This document shows, one piece after another, positions 8,550 to 17,615 of a stretch of 64,000 nucleotides of DNA. Every line of letters starts with the position of its first letter. Position 1 is the stretch's first letter. The DNA is from Ralstonia sp. RRA (lineage in GTDB: Bacteria > Pseudomonadota > Gammaproteobacteria > Burkholderiales > Burkholderiaceae). Location: contig NZ_CP146093.1 in the NCBI RefSeq assembly GCF_037023145.1, positions 124,001 through 188,000 on the forward strand. Direction: 5' to 3'. The position numbers and the translations under genes are program-made. The notes below the pieces were generated by a model. The model saw nothing but the letters and a program-made list of their open reading frames with translations, did not search any database and was not told the origin of the DNA.

Positions 8550-9716
8550 CTAGATGGCCTTCGGCGCGCACTGGTGCTCCAGCGAGATCTCGCAGCCATT
8601 TCGCGATGAGTGCAGTGCAGACAGGCAGATTTCGAGGTTTGCAAGTCCCCATTGACCGTCATGCAGCGCGGGGCGGCGTCCGGTGATCGCGTCATAAAAT
8701 TCGGCCATCACGCGTTCACGCGGTGATGTCTCCGTGCGCAGCTTGAGCGAAGACATACCCTCATCCGTATAGACGAGCAGTCCCTCCGGGGACTGGCGAA
8801 TTTCCCCGTGCTCGCAACTCACGAGCGTGAGGCCAAAGTGTGGCTGGTAGGGAGCGCGGCCGGGAATGGCGTGTTTCGCACGGGCCTGCTTGGCACGCAA
8901 CTCATCTTCGGGGGCTATACGAGCGCGCGCAGCAATAGGTGCATTGAAGCCCCATTCGCCAACGCCGCTGACCAGTTCGGTGCTGGAGAAGCGGCCGTAG
9001 CCGTTGTAGACAGCCGTTGCAGCAGCACCATTTGCAAATTCGATGAACACGATGTGCGCGCCGGTCGCGCTGCGTTGCGCGTCAAAATCGAACGTCTTCG
9101 CGCGCACGGTACGCGCTTCACCGCCGCACAGCAGCCGAATGATGTCGAACTGGTGCGCGCCTTGGCGGATCGTCACGCCACCGCCTTCCTTGTCATTCAG
9201 TTCATCCGGGCGGCGCGGGCGATAGATCCAGTCGCTGTAGCACCAGGTGTTCACCATGCGCACCTGACCCAAGTCACCGCTCGCGATCAGGCTGTGCATC
9301 ATGTGGACCGGTTCATCGTAGCTGTGCGAGTGACCGACCAGCAGCACAACACCTGCTTTCGTTGCGGCTTCCACCATCAACCGCGCGTCACTCAGACTGA
9401 CCGCCATCGGTTTCTCAACCAGCACGTGCTTGCCTGCTGCACAAGCTAGCTCCACGTGCTCTCGGTGCAACTGCGTAGGCGAGCCAACGTACACGGCATC
9501 AAGACCGGAATGCATCAGCATTTCTTCGATCCTGGCGTAGGTCGCGATGCCGAATTCCGCAGCCGCTTCTGTGCGAATTTGCTCGACAGGATCAACGATA
9601 GCGACCAGTTCGAATTCCGGGCGCTGCGCGAGGGCAGGCAGGAACGCCCGTGCCGCTATGCCGAATCCGACCATACCAAGGCGCACACGCCCTGTAGGGT
9701 TTGAGATTGTGTTCAT
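8550..9716 (-). CDS. Gfo/Idh/MocA-family dihydrodiol dehydrogenase (set A)
   Basis: 388 residues from the ATG at 9716, chosen because GGAG stands six bases upstream; an earlier start at 9752 lacks this. The Rossmann motif GMVGFGIAAR is near the N-terminus, followed by the family motif EKPMAVS with its catalytic-site Lys, then a large C-terminal alpha/beta domain. Pht4/OphB members oxidise the cis-dihydrodiol of phthalate to 4,5-dihydroxyphthalate with NAD. It is first gene of the leftward set A operon and diverges from the oxygenase at 9968 across a gap with two operators. It is paralogous to the gene at 23847. Confidence 0.88.
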   Translation of the reverse strand: MNTISNPTGRVRLGMVGFGIAARAFLPALAQRPEFELVAIVDPVEQIRTEAAAEFGIATYARIEEMLMHSGLDAVYVGSPTQLHREHVELACAAGKHVLVEKPMAVSLSDARLMVEAATKAGVVLLVGHSHSYDEPVHMMHSLIASGDLGQVRMVNTWCYSDWIYRPRRPDELNDKEGGGVTIRQGAHQFDIIRLLCGGEARTVRAKTFDFDAQRSATGAHIVFIEFANGAAATAVYNGYGRFSSTELVSGVGEWGFNAPIAARARIAPEDELRAKQARAKHAIPGRAPYQPHFGLTLVSCEHGEIRQSPEGLLVYTDEGMSSLKLRTETSPRERVMAEFYDAITGRRPALHDGQWGLANLEICLSALHSSRNGCEISLEHQCAPKAI

Positions 9717-9742
9717 GAATTCTCCGGGTGCGAATGGCGTAA

Positions 9743-9758
9743 CCTTAGGCAACTAAGT
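9743..9758. promoter_or_regulatory. Type A operator candidate, dehydrogenase side
   Basis: CCTTAGGCAACTAAGT is a 16-bp imperfect palindrome with arms CTTAG/CTAAG. It lies 27 bp upstream of the dehydrogenase start, matches the sites at 4086 and 9887 in length and arm sequence, and would block leftward transcription if bound. Confidence 0.6.
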
Positions 9759-9886
9759 CAATATTGTCAATCATGGGCGATCCCCTACGACTCGCAACCG
9801 GTCCATTTCCTTCGAAGAAGGCGATATATCCTTGTTTTAAGCACATTTTTACAGAATTCATCTGGTAGGTGTTTACGAGCATTGCT

Positions 9887-9902
9887 GCTTAGGTACCTAA
9901 GT
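9887..9902. promoter_or_regulatory. Type A operator candidate, oxygenase side
   Basis: GCTTAGGTACCTAAGT contains the perfect 14-bp palindrome CTTAGGTACCTAAG. It is the most symmetrical of the three type A sites and lies 66 bp upstream of the oxygenase start in the divergent gap 9717-9967. Confidence 0.7.
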
Positions 9903-9967
9903 GTAAGATGAGTGCGAAGTTCAGTTGAGAACGAGCCTTTTCATCGCAACACATTGAGGGAACCCGT

Positions 9968-11254
9968 ATGTTGACCGCAGAGCAGAACGTAGAACTGACG
10001 CGCGTAGGGCGCGGCACGCCGATGGGCGAACTGATGCGCCGTTACTGGCAGCCGATCGGTGCATTGTCGGAGCTGGACGGCAAGTGGACGAAGCGCGTGC
10101 GCCTGCTGGGCGAAGATCTTGTGCTGTTCCGTGACCGCCAGGGCAAGCTCGGTCTCATCGCGGAGCAATGCCCGCACCGCCGGGCATCGTTTTTCCACGG
10201 TATTCCGACTGAGAACGGCATTCGCTGCCCGTACCACGGCTGGGAATACAACGGCGCAGGCGAGTGCCTGAACCAGCCCAACGAGAAGGACAATCCGGAG
10301 TTCCGCAAGTCGGTTGGAACGGACTCGTACCCGGTGGAGGAACTGGGGGGCTTACTGTTCGCGTACATGGGGCCGCCCGAACTGAAGCCGCTGCTGCCGA
10401 GATTCGATGGCTTCGTCGCTGAAGGCGCGATTCGCATGATGGGCCGTGTGGTGTTGCCGATCAACTGGCTGCAAATCATGGAGAATTCGCTCGACCCGAT
10501 TCACACCGAGTGGCTGCACGGTCACCATTATGAATTCCTGAAAGAACAGGAAGGCATCAAGGTCGCAATCAGCACGCACCACGAGAAGATCGATTTCAAG
10601 GAATTCGAATACGGCATGACCAAGCACCGTCTGCTCGAAGGGCACTCGGAACAGTCGGATGACTGGCAGGTCGGGCACCCCATCGTGTTCCCGAACATGC
10701 TGGCGGTCGGCAATGGCTGTGAGGCCACGCGCTACTACTCATTCCAGATTCGCGTGCCGGTTGATGACGAGAACACGCTGCACCTCTGGTACAACGCATA
10801 TCTTCCACCGAAGGACGCAGAGGTGCCCGAGCACCTGTACGACAAGGTGTACACGTACAACGTGCCGTACAAGGATGCGGACGGCGAATTCATCGTGGAC
10901 AACGTTGACGGCCAGGACATCATGGCGTGGATCACGCAAGGCACGATTGCCGATCGCACGGCCGAGAACCTTGGTTCTACCGACATCGGCATCGCGATGT
11001 ACCGCAAGATGCTGCGTCGTGAAATTCGCAACGTACAGGACGGGAAGGACCCGAAGGGCATCGTGCGTGATGCAGCGAAGAACGAATGCATCGTGCTGCC
11101 CAACGAGAAGGACAAGCACCACAACAGTGACGGGTTCTCCAGCTTCATGCTTCGCACGCATGCGAAGTATTCGCCCATCGCACTGGACGTCGCGAAGGTG
11201 TTCGAGGGCGAAAAGAAGGGCGAAAGGCAAGGTGAATCGACCTTCGTATATTAA
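9968..11254 (+). CDS. Rieske non-heme iron oxygenase, phthalate 4,5-dioxygenase-like (set A)
   Basis: 428 residues, the length of a phthalate dioxygenase-type alpha subunit with no partner beta subunit. The Rieske [2Fe-2S] ligands are Cys68, His70, Cys87 and His90. The mononuclear iron site is in NSLDPIHTEWLH, with His179 and His184 and the bridging Asp176. A good GAGGGAA site precedes the ATG. It would hydroxylate a phthalate-like aromatic acid, using electrons from the reductase at 7561. It is clearly divergent from the second oxygenase at 25038, so a different substrate is likely. Iso- or substituted phthalate are possibilities I cannot decide between. Confidence 0.92.
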   Translation: MLTAEQNVELTRVGRGTPMGELMRRYWQPIGALSELDGKWTKRVRLLGEDLVLFRDRQGKLGLIAEQCPHRRASFFHGIPTENGIRCPYHGWEYNGAGECLNQPNEKDNPEFRKSVGTDSYPVEELGGLLFAYMGPPELKPLLPRFDGFVAEGAIRMMGRVVLPINWLQIMENSLDPIHTEWLHGHHYEFLKEQEGIKVAISTHHEKIDFKEFEYGMTKHRLLEGHSEQSDDWQVGHPIVFPNMLAVGNGCEATRYYSFQIRVPVDDENTLHLWYNAYLPPKDAEVPEHLYDKVYTYNVPYKDADGEFIVDNVDGQDIMAWITQGTIADRTAENLGSTDIGIAMYRKMLRREIRNVQDGKDPKGIVRDAAKNECIVLPNEKDKHHNSDGFSSFMLRTHAKYSPIALDVAKVFEGEKKGERQGESTFVY

Positions 11255-11693
11255 GTAACGACAACTTGCGCCCGGTTTCGGCCGGGCGCGCCATCAAGGA
11301 CTTGCTGATCACCGAGCGTGCCAGGGTGCAGATTCGGCCCCGGATCGAGCATTCGCGTTCCACGTCGTCAAGAATCTGTTCGGTCATCTCAGGGTTCGCT
11401 GCAAGGGCGTGGCCAAGAGCGCTGTGCAGTTTTTTAGCCTTTAGGTGCTGGCAACAAAGTCATTGTTGGCGCTGCAGGGGAGCAGTCCGATCGGAGTGCG
11501 CAAAGGTGCCAGGAAGGAGGCGAAACGGGCGAAAACCCCGATCTGAATCGGCCTAGCTCACGCACATTTCGAAAGCCGTGATCCGTGGTTTGTGCAACAT
11601 CAAGACCAAGCTTCATTGATCAGCACGTCCCTCGCGGGGTCAATACTGCCCCCTGATGCTCAGTTGAGAAGATATTCAGTTCATCAATTAAAC
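11255..11693. other. Gap between oxygenase and aldolase-fold gene
   Basis: A GC-rich hairpin (GCGCCCGG 11268-11275 with CCGGGCGC 11282-11289) follows the oxygenase but has no U tract. After it, the complementary strand around 11387-11270 keeps a short open stretch that looks like part of an eroded gene I cannot name. No operator of either type is seen. Confidence 0.4.
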
Positions 11694-12404
11694 ATGGAAT
11701 TTATGACTCTCGAAGAAGCACAACAGAAACTCATCGACGCGGGTCTCATCCTCGAAACGAACGGTCAGGGAGACTTCACGCGCGGTCACGTGTCGGTGCG
11801 CATGCCGGGCGATCCGTCGAAATTCATCATGAAGCCGCACAGCTACGGTTTCGATGAGATCACGCCCGAGAATATCGTCGTGTGCAACATTGACGGCGAG
11901 AAGATCGGAGGCGGTGGTCGCCGTCACAGCGAGGTGTTCATTCACTCGGAAATCTACAAGGCGCGGCCTGATATCACGAGCGTGATCCACACTCACCCCA
12001 TTCACGCTGTTGCGCTGTCTGCGACGGGGAAATCGCTGAAGATGATCAGTCAGCCTGCCTGCACCTTCGCGGATGGCGTGCCGTACTACACCGACACGGT
12101 GAACCTGATCCGCACTCAGGATATGGGTCGCGGTGTCGCTCAGGCTCTCGGCAATTCGAAAGCGGTTCTGATGCGCAACCACGGTGTAGCGGTTGCCGGA
12201 GGCACGATCGAGGAAGCGGTGATTCTCGCGCTCGCGCTCGATGAGGCATGCCATATCCAGCTTCTGACGGAAGCGGCAGGCGGTGAGGGCGAGGTGTTCT
12301 CGGACGAAGATGTGCAGCGGCTGCATGACCAGGTGACGCGGCCGGAACAGTTCACCATCAACTTCGATTACCTGCGCCGTAAGGTGCAACGCGCTCGGGG
12401 CTGA
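11694..12404 (+). CDS. Class II aldolase/adducin-family protein, possible dihydroxyphthalate decarboxylase
   Basis: 236 residues from the ATG at 11694; an ATG at 11703 is equally possible, and neither has a strong ribosome site. Metal ligands of the fold are visible in VIHTHPIHAVA and in LMRNHGVAV, with a nearby acidic RHSEVFIHSEIY segment. Family members include fuculose and ribulose phosphate aldolases and also the 3,4-dihydroxyphthalate decarboxylase of actinobacterial phthalate pathways. Next to a Rieske oxygenase, a decarboxylase or ring-cleavage product aldolase role is the natural inference. If it is a decarboxylase, set A would carry two unrelated ones. Confidence 0.85.
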   Translation: MEFMTLEEAQQKLIDAGLILETNGQGDFTRGHVSVRMPGDPSKFIMKPHSYGFDEITPENIVVCNIDGEKIGGGGRRHSEVFIHSEIYKARPDITSVIHTHPIHAVALSATGKSLKMISQPACTFADGVPYYTDTVNLIRTQDMGRGVAQALGNSKAVLMRNHGVAVAGGTIEEAVILALALDEACHIQLLTEAAGGEGEVFSDEDVQRLHDQVTRPEQFTINFDYLRRKVQRARG

Positions 12405-12511
12405 TGGCTACAGATTAACCGAGTAGCTACTTGCGGGCGGTACTGCAAATTGGTTCGGCCGAGCGCAGCGCCGCTTTGTCATTGGCAAAACAACACAACG
12501 GAGACGACACC

Positions 12512-12640
12512 ATGTCCGTTCATCATGATCTGAAGCGTGCACCGCGCGTGTATTCAACGGGAGCAGCAACCAGGCTAGATGCTGCCCTTCAGGATGGACC
12601 CACTGCGCTTGCTCACGATGCTGGGCGGCGTGCAATTTAA
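12512..12640 (+). CDS. Possible 42-residue peptide or gene remnant
   Basis: A short frame starting MSVHHDLKRAPRV is preceded by a strong GGAGACGACACC ribosome site and ends just before the hemerythrin gene at 12644. I do not recognise it. The strong site could be the relic of a truncated gene, or the peptide could lead translation into the hemerythrin gene. Confidence 0.25.
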   Translation: MSVHHDLKRAPRVYSTGAATRLDAALQDGPTALAHDAGRRAI

Positions 12641-12643
12641 AAA

Positions 12644-13099
12644 ATGAACGATATCGATGCTCCGGTGCAGGACAACAGCCTTGTATGGTCTGATGCACGG
12701 CTGCTGGGCTTCACGCCGATGGATGAGACGCACATGGAATTCTATGATGTCGCGCTACGGCTCGTGACCTGCACCGACACGAGTGCGCTGGCCGCGATCG
12801 AGGAATTCGAGAAGCACGCCGTCAGCCACTTCGAGCAGGAAGAGGAGTGGATGCGCGCGACAAACTTTCCCCCGCGTGAGTGTCACATCAAAGAGCACGA
12901 TGGCGTGCTGAAATCGGTTCGCGAGGTTAAGAGTGCGATCGAAGATGGGCGGGCCGGTTGCGCGCTCGCTCAGGACATCGGGGTGCGCCTGTTCCAATGG
13001 TTTCCCGGACACGCAGACTACATGGATTCGGCGCTTGCCGCATGGATGACGAAACTGACGATGGGCGGAAAGCCCGTTGTATTCAGGAAAAATATTTGA
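12644..13099 (+). CDS. Bacteriohemerythrin (set A)
   Basis: 151 residues, a single four-helix hemerythrin domain. The di-iron ligands are visible in order: His in MDETHMEFYD, His and Glu in HAVSHFEQEEEW, the His pair in HIKEHDG, and His and Asp in GHADYMD. Such proteins bind O2 reversibly and may store, deliver or sense it. It follows the oxygenase and aldolase-fold genes on the same strand. A close paralogue accompanies set B (17616), which supports a link with the oxygen-consuming Rieske enzymes. The start has a weak ribosome site. Confidence 0.88.
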   Translation: MNDIDAPVQDNSLVWSDARLLGFTPMDETHMEFYDVALRLVTCTDTSALAAIEEFEKHAVSHFEQEEEWMRATNFPPRECHIKEHDGVLKSVREVKSAIEDGRAGCALAQDIGVRLFQWFPGHADYMDSALAAWMTKLTMGGKPVVFRKNI

Positions 13100-13251
13100 A
13101 ATCTTTATTATTCGAGATGTAGAAAAACGCCGGTGTCATATCCACGCGCAGGCTGTTTATGGCTGGATGATTTTTACATCGCTGTGATTAAGTAAGAAGA
13201 CTGCGCCACGAAAGTAGTCTTCATCTAGAAAATAAAGATTGTAGGGGAGAC

Positions 13252-14310
13252 ATGAAGAGAAAATTGGCAGTTGTAGGAATAACGACGGCGCTAAGTATGA
13301 GCGTTCACGCCCAGTCTTCCGTGACGCTTTATGGTGTTGCGGATGCTGGTATCGAATACCTGAACCACATTCCTAGCCCATCCAAGCAGAGCTCAGATGT
13401 ATTGAGGATGACATCTGGAAACATTGCAGGCAGTCGCTGGGGCCTGAGGGGGGTAGAAGATCTTGGCGGTGGCTTAAAGGGGGTATTCGTACTCGAAGGG
13501 GGAATGTCACTGGATTCGGGGGCCGCTTCACAAGGAGGGCGGTTGTTCGGCCGGCGGGCGTATGTCGGGCTCGACTCTCCTTACGGTCAAGTTACCATGG
13601 GTCGTCAGAACAATCTGCTCTACGATTTGATCATCGGCCTCGACCCGATGACCTTGGCCCCCAAGTATTCTGCGTACTCTCACGACACCTGGCTGACCGG
13701 CCGTACGGACAATGCGGTCAAATACACAGGAAAGTTCGGCGGCTTTGCGGCTGAGGCTCTCTACAGCTTCGGTGTCGACTCGACGATTGTAAATGGGTCA
13801 GAGGTGCCCGGGAACAGTCGCGTGGGTCGTGAGATGAGCGCGGGAGCTACGTACGACATGGGGTGGTTCCGTATCGGCGGCGTGTACGATCAACTGAATG
13901 GCACATCTGTCGCCAACGCAGGGAAAACTGAGCGCAGATATGTAGCCTCAATGGCTGGAGTCATTGGCCCCATCACTGCGTACCTTGGGTACCGTAGATT
14001 GGTCAGCCAACTGTTGACTACGATGACACGGACAGATCTTTTCTGGGCGGGTGCTAACTGGAGTGTCGGCCAGGCGGTCACGCTGACCGGAGCGGTGTAC
14101 AAGACGAACGACCGCACCTCTTCCAAGGATCCAATGTCCGTAGTGTTGTCTGCCGACTACCGCTTCTCGAAGCGGACGGATGCGTATGTCAACGCCTCCT
14201 ATACCCTTAATAAAGGAGGCTCAGCATTGAGTGCAAACGGCTACGACGGATCGGTAATCGCGGGCGCGAACCAGTTGGGTGTCGTACTGGGTCTTCGTCA
14301 CGCATTTTGA
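13252..14310 (+). CDS. Burkholderia-type outer membrane porin
   Basis: 352 residues. An N-terminal signal peptide ending near HAQ is followed by the standard porin opening SSVTLYGVADAGIEY. It has many alternating amphipathic strands, a GSRWGLRGVEDLGGGL segment, and the typical C-terminal GLRHAF ending in Phe. A GGGGAGA ribosome site precedes the ATG. It forms a trimeric outer-membrane channel and, by location, probably admits the aromatic acid used by set A. It is monocistronic as far as seen, with about 150 bp of promoter DNA upstream. A tail of a related porin survives at 21924. Confidence 0.92.
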   Translation: MKRKLAVVGITTALSMSVHAQSSVTLYGVADAGIEYLNHIPSPSKQSSDVLRMTSGNIAGSRWGLRGVEDLGGGLKGVFVLEGGMSLDSGAASQGGRLFGRRAYVGLDSPYGQVTMGRQNNLLYDLIIGLDPMTLAPKYSAYSHDTWLTGRTDNAVKYTGKFGGFAAEALYSFGVDSTIVNGSEVPGNSRVGREMSAGATYDMGWFRIGGVYDQLNGTSVANAGKTERRYVASMAGVIGPITAYLGYRRLVSQLLTTMTRTDLFWAGANWSVGQAVTLTGAVYKTNDRTSSKDPMSVVLSADYRFSKRTDAYVNASYTLNKGGSALSANGYDGSVIAGANQLGVVLGLRHAF

Positions 14311-14478
14311 TACTTGGAACGGGAGGCGGACTCGGTCGTCGGGTGCGCTGGTCCCGGTGTGTCGGTAGTGCTAACAACATTGATCGCTTAAGTATTGCAG
14401 AGTCCCTCGGTGTCGTTTCCATCCACCTCGATCGCGCCTCCTGAGTGCGTTCGAATATGCCATTATGCGCCCCCAACC

Positions 14479-15447
14479 ATGCCTATCCATCGTCGCTTCC
14501 TAGTGCTAGCGCTTGCGCTTATCTGTACCCTGCCGACCCTTTCCCACGCCGCCGACCGCTTGGTCCGCGTGATCGTGCCATACGGCCCCGGGGGTGACCA
14601 AGACACCCTCGCACGCATCTTCTCGGAGAGGCTGGGCGCGGTACTCAACGAGAACTGGATCGTCGAGAACGTCTCCGGCGGCAACGGCCGTATCGGAACG
14701 AATCGCGTGCTGCGGGCCAAGCCGGACGGCACAACGCTGCTCTTCAGTTCCGGCATCCACTACCTCGCCCCGCTCGTCACGAAGAACATGCCTTACGACC
14801 CGATCGCCGATTTCGTGCCGATCAGCCCCGTCGTGCGGACGCCGATGGTCATGATGGCGAGCACGGCGCTCGTAAAATCATGTCGGGTGAGCGACATCAT
14901 CGCAGCTATGAAGGCGACGCCCGACAAATACACGTTTGGCCATCCGGGCCGCGGGGCCTCCGGTCATATTGCCGCGGAAGTCTTCATGGATGCGGCTAAG
15001 GTGCGCGGCACGCTCGTGCCCTATAACGGCACCGGTCAGGCTCTGCTCGACGTGATGGGCGGCTCGGTGAACTTCGTCTTCGTGACGCCGCTGCTGGCAT
15101 CCCACAACGCGAGTTCCGGCAAGCTCAAGCCAGTCGTGACGACGTCACAGGCGCGGCTCGATGGTCCGCTGAAGGACGTCCCGACCAGCACTGAGGTTGG
15201 GTTGCCGAGCTTCGTGACGACGAATGTCTATGGCTTCTGGGCACCGAAGGGATTGCCCCCGGAGGAGCTCGCCCGCCTGAGCAACGCCCTGCGCAAGGTT
15301 GCGGAACTCCCCGATGTTAAGCAGCGCTTAGAGTCGTTGGGGATGCAGCCGACTTGGGAGGCGCCGGCAACCTTCGCGAAGAAGATCGACGCCGACTTCA
15401 AGTACACACGCGAGGTGCTGACGAAGGCGGGAGTCAAGCCCGAATAG
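14479..15447 (+). CDS. Bug-family (tripartite tricarboxylate transporter) substrate-binding protein
   Basis: 322 residues from the ATG at 14479, which puts the signal peptide (RFLVLALALICTLPTLSHA) at the N-terminus; an upstream in-frame ATG at 14395 would bury it. The mature part starts DRLVRVIVPYGPGGDQD, the Bug-fold entry. Periplasmic Bug proteins bind carboxylated ligands, including phthalates in some strains. No TctA/TctB membrane genes lie in this window, so it would rely on partners elsewhere. A second Bug gene, not closely similar, sits beside set B (26943). Confidence 0.88.
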   Translation: MPIHRRFLVLALALICTLPTLSHAADRLVRVIVPYGPGGDQDTLARIFSERLGAVLNENWIVENVSGGNGRIGTNRVLRAKPDGTTLLFSSGIHYLAPLVTKNMPYDPIADFVPISPVVRTPMVMMASTALVKSCRVSDIIAAMKATPDKYTFGHPGRGASGHIAAEVFMDAAKVRGTLVPYNGTGQALLDVMGGSVNFVFVTPLLASHNASSGKLKPVVTTSQARLDGPLKDVPTSTEVGLPSFVTTNVYGFWAPKGLPPEELARLSNALRKVAELPDVKQRLESLGMQPTWEAPATFAKKIDADFKYTREVLTKAGVKPE

Positions 15448-15479
15448 CCGACGCGTCGAAGATGGTTGTTTGGCGCCGC

Positions 15480-15512
15480 GGCCAAGTGGTGCAGTTGCTG
15501 CACCACTTGGCC
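15480..15512. repeat. Perfect 15-bp inverted repeat, 3-nt loop
   Basis: GGCCAAGTGGTGCAG at 15480-15494 pairs fully with 15498-15512 around TTG. It lies 33 bp after the Bug stop. It has no U tract, so it may be a weak terminator or an end of the decayed insertion sequence that follows. Confidence 0.7.
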
Positions 15513-15589
15513 AGGGCAGCCATGCAGCTTGAAGGTAGCCCTCGCCAAAAGGCGGCGGTTGGACGACGAACTGGTCCTCAACGGCAGCC

Positions 15590-15910
15590 CGGCATCCCAT
15601 GGGAACAGCTCCCGCAAGAGCTGGGCTTTAGCAGCAGCATGATCTGCTGGCGCAGGCTGCGCGACTAGCAGGCGTCAGCGTCTGGTATCGCCTGTACCAG
15701 GTGTTGCCTGCCGACTTACACGGCGCCGGCCAGCTTGCTTTCAGTCGTGCCAGCGTGGATGCGGCCAGCGTGGCTAGGCCCGGGAGGGAGCCGCAAGTGG
15801 CCCCCCCTACGGACCGGGCAAACTCGGCACCTCGTCACCAACCGCCAGGGCAGCTCCCTGACCTTTTGCGCGTCACCCGCGGCGCTGACCGGCACGACTC
15901 GTGTACTCCC
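15590..15910 (+). pseudogene. Decayed IS5-family transposase fragment
   Basis: Pieces of an IS5-type transposase occur in different frames: PWEQLPQELGFSSSMICWRRLRD around 15596-15665, FSRASVDAASVA around 15738-15775, and HLVTNRQG around 15830-15855. Stops and frameshifts separate them. The N-terminal and C-terminal parts of the transposase are missing. Confidence 0.72.
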
Positions 15911-16059
15911 AAGATCAAAGGGAGCCGCGCTGCTTCATTCTAACTTGCGCCGTCCGCTCTTCGCCGAATTCGGAACGCGGATCAAGGCACTCCTGACATC
16001 CCAAGGCACTCGTCCCCCAAACCACACTCTTTCCAATATCGCCTTCAGGCTCTGCGAGA

Positions 16060-16411
16060 CCGCCGTGCCTTCTCCGTGGTCGCCATACCTAATTTGAATG
16101 ATGGCAACGGGACCGCCGAAACCACATCACCCAGCCGGCGGCCACAAAGATCCTGGGGGATATCGAAAACACCCTGCAGGCCAGGTTGTTCGATCGCCTG
16201 TCAAGGGATATGCGCCAGACTGAACTGGGCGAGTTCGCGCTGCGCTACGCGTCTACCGCACTGGCGAAACTCGGCAAGTTCATGAGCGAACTGGAAGCAC
16301 TGCAGGCCGGCGGCCACGGACACCTCACGGTTGGCGCGATTTCGGCTTCTGCCGCGCAGGTAGTGACGTCGGTGCCACTATCAAAGTCGCGGTTGCGGCC
16401 ATTCCCTTTAT
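16060..16411 (+). pseudogene. LysR-type regulator, N-terminal fragment
   Basis: Around 16129 the frame reads TQPAATKILGDIENTLQARL, the LysR helix-turn-helix, then FDRLSRDMRQTELGEFALRY and the start of the effector domain (GHLTVGAISAS). The first helix is frameshifted upstream, and the domain stops at about 16411, so no ligand-binding part remains. It may once have regulated a neighbouring pathway. Confidence 0.75.
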
Positions 16412-16755
16412 GATCTACGGCTGTAGTATTAGTGCGCCATTCCATGGACATGCGTCGTATGGCTTGGCATTCGGCTCAGATGCCGGGGCGGCATCTGGCT
16501 GAGGAGAAGCGCCACGCAGAGTAGCGTGCCGATCATCAGCATGCCTTCCAACCGTGCCCGTCCCACAAATCGCAGGCGCGGATCGCGCCCTCCTCGTCCT
16601 GTTTTCTCCCGGGTCAGCAATGACAAGACGGTCGCCGGCAGGCAACCCGCTCGCCCAGGCTTCCAAGGCGTGCGTGCCATACAGGCTGAAACGCTGGGTA
16701 GATAACTGAACGCTGGCATCGCCCTCGAACCGTTCAGCGGAAGGTGACACCGCGT

Positions 16756-17460
16756 TCATCGAAGGCGACCAGGCGCTGGTTGGGCCACGCGGTGCGTGTA
16801 GCGTGAGAGGTATTCGAGTACGGCGTCCGGTCCGGCAAAGGGACGCTTGGCGTAGACGACCCACTCGCAGGTGTGCAGCGGCGCAAGCCACCGTGCAAAG
16901 GTAGCCGCATTGGCAAGCTCCGTGTATTCGCCGAAGAACTGCAACTGGCCACGCCGGTGAGCGGATTCGAGCGCTTCGAGGAAGCGGCGCCGGAACAGAC
17001 TCGACAGGACGCGCACGGGCAGGAAGAAGCCGGGCCGACACGCGATCCACCGCTCACCATCGGGCGACAGGCCCCCGCCTGGGATGATGCCGTGCACATG
17101 CGGATGATGCGTCAGCGCCGAGCCCCAGGTGTGCAGCACGAGCGTGGCGCCAATCTGGGCACCCAGGTGCCTTGGATCCGCGGCGATGGTATGCAGTGTT
17201 TCGGCGGCGATGTCGAACAGCAGCCCGTAGATCACCGTCTTGTTGTACCAGGCGATCGCGCCGCGCGGTGCAGGTAGCTTGAACACCACGTGGTAGTACT
17301 CGACGGGCAGCAGGTCGGCCTGTCGCGCCTCGAGCCAGCGGTGGGCGGCACTGGTCTGGCACGTCGTGCAATGGCGGTTGCGGCAGGAGTTGAAAGCGAC
17401 CTCGATGCGCTCGCAGCCTGAACAGCGCAGCGGGATGCTTTCGCGGCGCGCAAGGTCCTA
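16756..17460 (-). pseudogene. IS91-family (Y2) transposase fragment
   Basis: The complement carries an intact piece beginning VFKLPAPRGAIAWYNKT and including HTWGSALTHHPHVHGIIPGG, the His-rich motif of IS91/IS801-type HUH transposases. A Cys-rich N-terminal part (SCRNRHCTTCQ) lies upstream at about 17340-17390 but in another frame. After YLSRYTHRVA the frame shifts and the catalytic tyrosine region is lost. It is non-functional. IS91 elements move adjacent DNA, so it may have helped assemble this region. The remainder, 16412-16755, holds no recognisable gene. Confidence 0.8.
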
Positions 17461-17615
17461 CCCGGCGGCGATCACAGGAACTTCGGGCTACCGCCTAGGC
17501 GCGAGTTGACACCATTTCTTTCGCAGCGGTGACACTTTTAGTACGGTCTACGAGAGTGGCGTTATGTAGATGTAGTGTATTGCCCTCCAAGTCCCGACGT
17601 GGGTGGACGAGCTAT

